A DNA stretch of 17,666 bases from JAYZBC01 sp036339375 (GTDB taxonomy: Bacteria > Pseudomonadota > Alphaproteobacteria > MPNO01 > UBA2964). The stretch spans positions 1 to 17,666 of the forward strand of contig JAYZBC010000054.1 of assembly GCA_036339375.1 (NCBI GenBank), read 5' to 3'. Under the pieces are notes generated by a model that did no database searches, was not told where the DNA came from, and saw only the letters and a program-made list of their open reading frames with translations. This document shows positions 7,177-12,571 of the stretch, in pieces (within the stretch, counting starts at the first letter, position 1; every line of letters starts with the position of its first letter). A program made the position numbers and the translations under genes.

Positions 7177-9522
7177 ATGGGGGCAAAGCTTTTTGGTGCA
7201 CGAGTAAAAAGGTTGGAAGACCCGGCCCTTCTTAGGGGTCAGGGGCAATTCACGGATGATATGCATCTTCCTGGTACCCTTCACGCCGCTTTTTTGCGAA
7301 GCCCCCATCCACACGCCCGGTTCACAAAAATAGATAAAAGTCGTGCACTTGCAATAGATGGTGTTCAGGGTGTGTTTACGCTTCAAGATTTTCCTAAAAA
7401 GGTTCAGGAAAATCGTTTGCTTCTTCTATTACCAAATCCAGCAATTTCTCAGCCGGTAATGCCCCATTTATTGGCGCGTGACGAGGTTCATTATGTTGGA
7501 GAACCCTTTGCCGTTGTATTAGCAGAAACTCGTTATTTGGCGGAGGATGCTTCCGCTCTTGTGGAAGTTGACTGGGAAACCTTAGAAACTGTTTCCGATG
7601 CACGTTTGGCTTTGCAGCCTGGAGCAAACACAGTACACGCTGAATCTATTGACAACGTTGCTGCAAAATTTGTGTGTGAGTACGGTGATGTGAATGTGGC
7701 TTTTACAGAAGCCGCACATGTGGTTTCAGTTTCGATTAGACACCACCGGGGAGGTGGGCATGCAATAGAGGGGCGAGGTTCTTTTGCTTTTTATGACCAG
7801 GAAGAAGGGCGGACTATGCTGTGGTCAGCTACACAAGCTCCCCATCAGGTGAAACGAAATATAATTGGCATTTTGGATTGGACAGAAAATGAGATTGAAG
7901 TCATTGCGCCAGATGTAGGTGGTGGTTTCGGTCCTAAAGCAATGTTTTACTCCGAAGAGGCGGTCATACCCTTTTTGGCCCGTAAGCTAAACCAGCCAGT
8001 TAAGTGGGTTGAAGATCGTCGTGAGCACTTTATTTCGGCTAGCCAGGAACGTGACCAATATTGGGACGTTGAGGCAGGGTTTAGTAAGGATGGGAAGGTG
8101 CTCGGCGTTCGCGGCACCATGATACATGATTGTGGCGCCTATATTCCTTGGGGCATTGTTTCACCATTAATTGCGGCAACCACTGTTCCCGGACCATATG
8201 TTTTGCCAAATTATAGGTTGGAAACCTTTGTCGCACTCACCAACAAAGTGCAGGTGACACCTGTACGTGGTGCAGGCAGACCCCAGGCTGTATTTGCAAT
8301 GGAACGATTAATGGACCGAGCGGCTGCCCAGCTTCAATTAGATCCTGCAGAGATACGGCGTCGCAATTTAATACCAACAACCCAGATGCCCTATAAGGTG
8401 GGGCTTGTTTTTCGGGACGGGAAACCAGTTATTTATGACAGCGGCGATTATCCACTTTGCCAATCAGAAGGTCTCAAAAAAATTGACTATACCGGGTTTG
8501 GAGATCGCCAGAAAAAAGCTTTAGCTGAAGGGAGACATATTGGGATAGGAATAGGTAATTATGTTGAAGGAACGGGGTTGGGACCTTTTGAAGGGGCTAC
8601 GGTTCGAATTGCTCCTTCTGGAAAAATTTTTCTCATGAGCGGGGCAGCACCCCAAGGGCAAGGTCACCAAACTACAATGGCCCAAATTTGTGCTGAAAAA
8701 TTTGGAGTAGGGATTGAAGACATTGAAGTGCACCTAGCCGACACAACAAAAATTGCACATGGAGTTGGTACTTTCGCGAGCCGCATCGCGTGCAATGCTG
8801 GTCCCTCAGTCCACCTTGCGGCCCTAGAAGTTCGGTCCAAGGTTATCAAGATAGCATCCCACCTTCTGGAAGCTGCAGAAGAAGATATAGAGCTTGAGGA
8901 GGGGAGAGCTTTCGTAAGGGGTGTGCCCAATATGTCGAAAACGCTAAGTGAGATCGCTTACGCAGTAGCTGGATCGCCTGGTTTTTCTCTTCCTGCTGGG
9001 CTTAAACCTGGACTCGAAGCAACAAATTACTTCTCCCCAAATCAATCCGCTTACTGCAATGGTACACATATAGCTGAGGTGGAAGTGGATATTGAAACCG
9101 GGGCGGTAGCCATTACTCGTTATGTGATTGTTCATGATTCAGGGACACTGATTAACCCAATGATTGTTGATGGGCAGATACAGGGTGGTTTTGCTCACGG
9201 GGTTGGCAACGCTTTGTTTGAGAAACAACATTATGACGAAAATGCAAACCCCCTAACGACAACATTTTCTGAATATCTTTTACCTACTGCTGACGAGGTA
9301 CCGGACGCGGAAACTATTCACGTGGAATCCCCCTCTCCACTAAACCCGCTCGGTGTAAAAGGAGCAGGTGAAGGTGGAACCATTCCAGCCGCCGCTGCCA
9401 TTATTTCTGCTGTGGAGAACGCCTTAAAGCCCTTCTGTGTAGAACTTTCCGACGTGCCGTTAGAGCCGTCAAAAATAGTAGAATTAGTTGCCGATAGTAA
9501 AAAAACTGAGGCAAAAATTTAG
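7177..9522 (+). CDS. Molybdenum hydroxylase large subunit (xanthine dehydrogenase/CoxL family)
   Basis: A 781-residue molybdopterin-binding subunit of the xanthine oxidase family. It opens with GARVKRLEDPALLRGQGQF, typical of CoxL-like proteins. VGGGFGPK (247-254) binds the cofactor, VRGAGRPQ (R364-R368) matches the form II (AYRGAGR) active-site loop rather than the AYxCSFR of true CO dehydrogenase, and KGAGEGG carries the base E732. It should hydroxylate an aromatic, heteroaromatic or aldehyde carbon with water, or work in reverse like 4-hydroxybenzoyl-CoA reductase. CO oxidation is unlikely. These enzymes normally need a 2Fe-2S small subunit and an FAD subunit encoded next door; neither is in the window. 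AAGGGA at 7162-7167 lies 9 bases before the ATG. It sits 21 bases after the thiolase and 6 bases before the CoA-transferase, clearly within the operon. Confidence 0.9.
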   Translation: MGAKLFGARVKRLEDPALLRGQGQFTDDMHLPGTLHAAFLRSPHPHARFTKIDKSRALAIDGVQGVFTLQDFPKKVQENRLLLLLPNPAISQPVMPHLLARDEVHYVGEPFAVVLAETRYLAEDASALVEVDWETLETVSDARLALQPGANTVHAESIDNVAAKFVCEYGDVNVAFTEAAHVVSVSIRHHRGGGHAIEGRGSFAFYDQEEGRTMLWSATQAPHQVKRNIIGILDWTENEIEVIAPDVGGGFGPKAMFYSEEAVIPFLARKLNQPVKWVEDRREHFISASQERDQYWDVEAGFSKDGKVLGVRGTMIHDCGAYIPWGIVSPLIAATTVPGPYVLPNYRLETFVALTNKVQVTPVRGAGRPQAVFAMERLMDRAAAQLQLDPAEIRRRNLIPTTQMPYKVGLVFRDGKPVIYDSGDYPLCQSEGLKKIDYTGFGDRQKKALAEGRHIGIGIGNYVEGTGLGPFEGATVRIAPSGKIFLMSGAAPQGQGHQTTMAQICAEKFGVGIEDIEVHLADTTKIAHGVGTFASRIACNAGPSVHLAALEVRSKVIKIASHLLEAAEEDIELEEGRAFVRGVPNMSKTLSEIAYAVAGSPGFSLPAGLKPGLEATNYFSPNQSAYCNGTHIAEVEVDIETGAVAITRYVIVHDSGTLINPMIVDGQIQGGFAHGVGNALFEKQHYDENANPLTTTFSEYLLPTADEVPDAETIHVESPSPLNPLGVKGAGEGGTIPAAAAIISAVENALKPFCVELSDVPLEPSKIVELVADSKKTEAKI

Positions 9523-9528
9523 TCGATT

Positions 9529-10770
9529 ATGAAAAAACCTAAAGCCTCAGGGGAAAGAATCGGGCCGCTCAATGGAATAGTTGTACTCGATATGACACAG
9601 TTTCTTGCCGGACCCTTTAGCACTCAAATTTTAGCTGATCTTGGGGCACAGATCATAAAACTCGAAGCGCCAACAGGAGATTGGTCACGAACACTACCGC
9701 CACACTTTGTTGACAGCGATAGCTGTTATTATCTTTCTATCAACCGTAATAAGCAGGGCGTTGTTATCGACATGAAAGCGCCTGAGGGTCTTGACCTTGT
9801 TAACCAGTTGGGAAAAAGATGCGATCTAGTGATTGAAAATTTTCGTCCAGGCGTACTTGAACGGCTCGGATTTACATATGAAATGCTTTCGAAAATCAAC
9901 CCGACGTTGATCTGGGCCTCTATTAGCGGGTTTGGCCAAACCGGCCCATATCGTGATCGTCCAGCCTATGACATGATCGTTCAAGCAATGTCTGGTGGCA
10001 TGAGCCTTACGGGTGAACGAGGGAGATCACCGGTCCGAGCTGGTATTCCAATAGGTGACTTGTCAGCAGGGATGTATGCGACAATAGGAGTACTTGCTGC
10101 CCTCGAAGAGAGACGGAACACGGGAAAAGGCAAGTTTATAGATATTGCCATGCTTGATTGTCAGGTTGCTATGTTAACCTACCAAGCTGCATATTATCTT
10201 CATTCTCACGAAGTTCCTGGCCGTCAAGACCGTGGACATGAGTCAATTCCGACTTACCGATCTTTTGCTGCAGCCAATAACACAGAACTAGTAATTTGTG
10301 CTAACACTGAGCGTATGTGGCAGGGCCTTTGTGAAGTTTTGGGTCTCAATTCTCTAGTCAGTGATCCACGGTTTATAACTAATGAGAAGCGTCACAAGAA
10401 CCGGGAAAAATTATGGCCATTGCTCGAGGAAGCCTTTGCAATTAAAGAAGCTAAAGCATGGGTTTCTCACTTGCTCAAAGCTGGCGTACCGGTCGGTGAA
10501 GTGAACACGATAGCCGACGCTTTGTCTGACCCGCAGGTAGTTCATAGACAAATGGTGCTTGAACTGGATGGGGGCAAGGAACGTAAAACACGCGTGGTCG
10601 GTAATCCAATAAAATTTGTAGAAAATCCGGGAATTGAACATGTTTACCCCCCGAAACTCGGCGAACATAGCCGGGGTATAATTTGCGACATGTTGGGGGT
10701 TACTCAGAAAGACTATGAAAAATTTTGTGATGAGGGGATTGTTTTCGATCCTGGCAAGGCGGAAAAATAA
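9529..10770 (+). CDS. CaiB/BaiF family (class III) CoA-transferase
   Basis: A 413-residue class III CoA-transferase, a normal length for the formyl-CoA transferase/CaiB/BaiF family. Family signatures appear in order: LDMTQFLAGPFSTQILADLGAQIIKLE near the start (residues about 20-45), VIENFRPGVLERLGF, ISGFGQTGPYRDRPAYD, and GIPIGDLSAGMYATIGVLAAL. D148 in PAYD corresponds to the catalytic aspartate that forms the acyl anhydride with the carboxylate substrate (D169 in formyl-CoA transferase). The enzyme would move CoA from a donor such as succinyl-CoA to an acid, providing the CoA ester used by the thiolase and crotonases. As no acyl-CoA ligase is present in the window, this is the likely activating step. 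The gene begins 6 bases after the molybdenum subunit with no obvious ribosome binding site, suggesting coupling. The acid substrate is unknown. Confidence 0.9.
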   Translation: MKKPKASGERIGPLNGIVVLDMTQFLAGPFSTQILADLGAQIIKLEAPTGDWSRTLPPHFVDSDSCYYLSINRNKQGVVIDMKAPEGLDLVNQLGKRCDLVIENFRPGVLERLGFTYEMLSKINPTLIWASISGFGQTGPYRDRPAYDMIVQAMSGGMSLTGERGRSPVRAGIPIGDLSAGMYATIGVLAALEERRNTGKGKFIDIAMLDCQVAMLTYQAAYYLHSHEVPGRQDRGHESIPTYRSFAAANNTELVICANTERMWQGLCEVLGLNSLVSDPRFITNEKRHKNREKLWPLLEEAFAIKEAKAWVSHLLKAGVPVGEVNTIADALSDPQVVHRQMVLELDGGKERKTRVVGNPIKFVENPGIEHVYPPKLGEHSRGIICDMLGVTQKDYEKFCDEGIVFDPGKAEK

Positions 10771-10796
10771 AAAACAAAATTTGAGGGGACAAAAAA

Positions 10797-11525
10797 ATGA
10801 GCGAAGGATTTTCACTAACTCAAGAAGGAGCAATTGCGCGCCTGACATTAAATAGACCTGAAAATAGTAATTTATTGACACTTTCAATGATTTCCCAAAT
10901 AGGCGATGCCTTATGGGAGGTCTCAAAAGATGAATCATTAAACGCTGTTGTCATAAGGGGTTCAGGCGATGATTTTTGTGGGGGGCGCGACCCTGCTGGA
11001 GCACCGGAGGGACGACCAACGACGGCACTAGAAATTCGGACAGCTTTGATAGAACCGATTTTAAACCTCTACTCAGCAATAAGGGAGGCAGATATACCCG
11101 TAATTTCGGGTGTTCAGGGCCTAGTAAATGGCTTGGGTTGTGGCATAACCGCAATTTGTGACGTGTCAATTGCAGCGGATAATGCCACGTTTGCTACACC
11201 TGAAATGCGGGCAAATTTGCCTCCAACATTGGCGATGTTGGCACATCTTGACCGGATTCCGCCTAAATCCTTATTAGGTATGGTTTATTCCACGGATACA
11301 ATAGACGCAAATAGGGCTGTTTCAATTGGGCTTGTAAGTGAGGTAGTTGCCCTTAATGAGTTGGATGCCGCTGTAGAAAAACTTTTGGCAAAATTGGCCG
11401 GCTATGATCGTGCTGCTGTGATTGCCTGTAAGACGTTTTTAAAAAGGGCAAAACAAACCGACTACAGCACAGCAAACGCGTTAGCGGGCAACATGCTATC
11501 TGTAATTTTATCTTCCCGGAACTGA
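10797..11525 (+). CDS. Atypical enoyl-CoA hydratase/isomerase family protein
   Basis: A 242-residue crotonase-fold protein and the last gene of the rightward catabolic operon. LTLNRPE opens the fold, FCGGRD (60-65) forms the first oxyanion-hole loop, and FATPEMR supplies E136 (E164 of rat enoyl-CoA hydratase). The second oxyanion segment is unusual: NGLGCGITAICD (111-122) replaces the standard GGGxE, so the first catalytic glutamate (E144) is G116 and the middle glycine is L113. A one-glutamate active site is seen in crotonase isomerases and lyases, so ordinary hydration is not certain. The start is well set: GAGGGG at 10783-10788, 8 bases before the ATG. The gene ends 4 bases from the convergent adenosyltransferase stop, with no terminator between them. 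It is a different branch from the crotonase at 739-1563. Confidence 0.85.
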   Translation: MSEGFSLTQEGAIARLTLNRPENSNLLTLSMISQIGDALWEVSKDESLNAVVIRGSGDDFCGGRDPAGAPEGRPTTALEIRTALIEPILNLYSAIREADIPVISGVQGLVNGLGCGITAICDVSIAADNATFATPEMRANLPPTLAMLAHLDRIPPKSLLGMVYSTDTIDANRAVSIGLVSEVVALNELDAAVEKLLAKLAGYDRAAVIACKTFLKRAKQTDYSTANALAGNMLSVILSSRN

Positions 11526-11529
11526 AATA

Positions 11530-12117
11530 TTATTCGTTTTTATGGTCCTTTGCTGTTAGCCCTGGAACCCAAAGCACATCTGACCTTCCTTTAGAATTTG
11601 ATAATCGCGCTAATACAAACAAGAGGTCTGATAAACGGTTTAGAAATTTTATTGCCAATGGATTTACTGGTTCAATTTCCGATAAACCGACAACCGCCCT
11701 TTCTGCTCTCCGAGTAATGGCACGGGCCAAATGCAACCATGCAGCTTCATTAGATCCACCGGGCAAAACAAAAGAATTTAGAGGGTCGATTGAGCTGTTA
11801 AACTGGTCAATTTGTTTTTCTAGCCGGCTTACTTGGTTTTCTTGAATTCGAAGCGTCCCATCATTCCACTTGTCACCCGGTGTAGCAATGTCTGCGCCTA
11901 AATCAAATAGATCATTTTGAATCTGAGAAAGTGTGCTTAAAAGTGTTTTATTTTTTCTTTCAGAAACATTGCATGCTAACCCAATAACACTATTGGTCTC
12001 ATCAATTTCCCCCATGGCATGGACCCGATGAGAAAATTTTGAGCACCGGTTCCCGTTGACGAGCGACGTTTGCCCACTGTCGCCACCCCCAGTGTAAATT
12101 TTGTCAATTTTTACCAT
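11530..12117 (-). CDS. pduO: PduO-type cob(I)alamin adenosyltransferase
   Basis: A 195-residue protein of the PduO/MMAB family, which transfers the adenosyl group of ATP to cob(I)alamin to give adenosylcobalamin. The ATP-binding N-terminal loop YTGGGDSGQTSL (8-19) is followed by R31-V-H-A-M-G and E37-I-D-E-T-N; the second half has FVLPGG, HLARAITRRAERAVVGL, and NRLSDLLFVLAR near the end, all family hallmarks. The length is normal for a single-domain adenosyltransferase. On the minus strand AAGGAAGG ends about 4 bases before the ATG. The gene is divergent from the cobalamin riboswitch and uptake operon, fitting a salvage role: imported cobalamin is converted to coenzyme. The riboswitch lies on the opposite strand and would not control this gene directly. 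No adenosylcobalamin-dependent mutase or reductase is in the window. Confidence 0.92.
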   Translation of the reverse strand: MVKIDKIYTGGGDSGQTSLVNGNRCSKFSHRVHAMGEIDETNSVIGLACNVSERKNKTLLSTLSQIQNDLFDLGADIATPGDKWNDGTLRIQENQVSRLEKQIDQFNSSIDPLNSFVLPGGSNEAAWLHLARAITRRAERAVVGLSEIEPVNPLAIKFLNRLSDLLFVLARLSNSKGRSDVLWVPGLTAKDHKNE

Positions 12118-12141
12118 TTTTACCTTCCTTTGGAGTGAACC

Positions 12142-12169
12142 TTGAATTGCAATTTGTGTTTGTTATACT
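12142..12169 (+). promoter_or_regulatory. Sigma70-like promoter of the B12 uptake operon
   Basis: TTGAAT (12142-12147) and TATACT (12164-12169) are separated by 16 bases; the -10 matches the consensus at five of six positions and the -35 at four. The expected transcript start, about 7 bases downstream, falls at the first base of the riboswitch P1 stem near 12176, which supports the call. Confidence 0.6.
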
Positions 12170-12175
12170 CCGCGT

Positions 12176-12352
12176 TGACGGATCCCTCTAGGGGAATAAA
12201 AGGGAATGCGGTTCGACAAATATTATAAGTTTTTGTTTAAGCCGCGGCTGCTCCCGCAACTGTAGGTGGAAAGTCGATATCACTGAAGACCACTGGGAAA
12301 CCGGGAAGGGAAGGTATCGATGATGACCCATGAGCCAGGAAACCTGCCGTCA
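12176..12352 (+). ncRNA. Cobalamin riboswitch aptamer
   Basis: The class-defining elements occur in order: GGGAAT (12202-12207), GCTGCTCCCGCAACTGT around 12246-12262, CCACTG with GGGAAGG (12290-12309), and the B12 box GAGCCAGGAAACCTGCC (12332-12348). The ends pair as P1: TGACGG (12176-12181) with CCGTCA (12347-12352). TCGATA (12274-12279) pairs with TATCGA (12315-12320) as an internal helix, and a small stem CTGG/CCGG (12293-12304) is closed by GAAA. A side hairpin with an ACAAA/TTTGT stem lies in the P3 region. The aptamer senses cobalamin (coenzyme or another form) and represses the uptake genes downstream. Its location directly ahead of btuB is the classic arrangement. I assigned the boundaries by hand from P1. 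Confidence 0.95.
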
Positions 12353-12366
12353 TAATTTTCACCCAT

Positions 12367-12389
12367 CCGACAGGCGAGGAGACTGTCGG
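12367..12389 (+). promoter_or_regulatory. Hairpin with ribosome-binding-like loop
   Basis: CCGACAG (12367-12373) pairs perfectly with CTGTCGG (12383-12389), leaving the nine-base loop GCGAGGAGA that contains GAGGAG, a ribosome-binding-like sequence. It begins 14 bases after the aptamer, about where many cobalamin riboswitches carry the hairpin that docks on the aptamer. It is too far from the btuB start to mask its ribosome binding site directly. Confidence 0.5.
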
Positions 12390-12390
12390 G

Positions 12391-12404
12391 ACGGAGATCT
12401 CCGT
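12391..12404 (+). repeat. Perfect 14-base palindrome
   Basis: ACGGAGATCTCCGT is its own reverse complement and directly follows the hairpin at 12367-12389. As RNA it can form a 5-bp stem around GATC and would hide the GGAG at 12393-12396. Only three T follow, so it does not look like a terminator. Confidence 0.5.
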
Positions 12405-12412
12405 TTGTGGTG

Positions 12413-12469
12413 ATGCAAGAAGTTGCGCCACATTTTGAGGAGATTTTTCAATTAATTAATACAAATTGA
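12413..12469 (+). CDS. Possible 18-residue leader peptide
   Basis: An ATG at 12413, preceded in frame by GTG at 12407 and 12410, opens a reading frame of 18 codons ending at TGA 12467-12469. The peptide would read MQEVAPHFEEIFQLINTN. The nearest ribosome-binding-like sequence is GGAG at 12393-12396, inside the palindrome, which would make translation dependent on that structure opening. It lies between the cobalamin aptamer and btuB, where a translated leader could take part in control. The evidence is weak: a frame this short is expected by chance, and spacing to the ATG is long (a GTG start at 12407 would fit better). Confidence 0.15.
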   Translation: MQEVAPHFEEIFQLINTN

Positions 12470-12571
12470 AAACTTTAACTGGTCTCGCTGATGGTTTTAT
12501 AACCAACCGCGGTTCTTAAGGTCGAAGAGATAAACAAGTTTTGACTTTTAGAGAAAAAGGGAATTTTAATT

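Larger units (their letters stand above)
12353..12571 (+). other. Long structured leader between riboswitch and btuB
   Basis: About 219 bases separate the aptamer from the btuB start. The first part holds a perfect hairpin and a perfect palindrome (listed separately) and a short reading frame; the second part (12470-12571) is AT-rich with two small inverted repeats, GGTTTTATAACC (12493-12504) and AACCGCGGTT (12505-12514). No hairpin is followed by a proper run of T, so an intrinsic terminator is not evident. The region presumably contains the expression platform, but the switching helices cannot be assigned by eye. Confidence 0.55.

Noticed and set aside
7177..9522. True carbon monoxide dehydrogenase large subunit
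   Set aside because: The active-site loop reads VRGAGR instead of the AYxCSFR of form I CoxL, and no CoxM or CoxS gene is present.
10411..10938. A 175-residue open frame on the minus strand across the CoA-transferase and crotonase junction
   Set aside because: It lies antisense to two well-supported genes, has no family motif and low-complexity hydrophobic composition; it is a frame shadow.
12162..12190. A minus-strand promoter for the adenosyltransferase with -10 TATAAC (complement of 12162-12167)
   Set aside because: No acceptable -35 hexamer at 16-19 bases; the hexamer is mostly the mirror of the plus-strand TATACT.
12391..12407. Intrinsic terminator formed by ACGGAGATCTCCGT plus following T bases
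   Set aside because: The stem around GATC is only 5 bp and just three T follow.
12237..12431. A 64-residue minus-strand open frame inside the riboswitch
   Set aside because: The sequence is fully explained by conserved cobalamin riboswitch elements on the plus strand.
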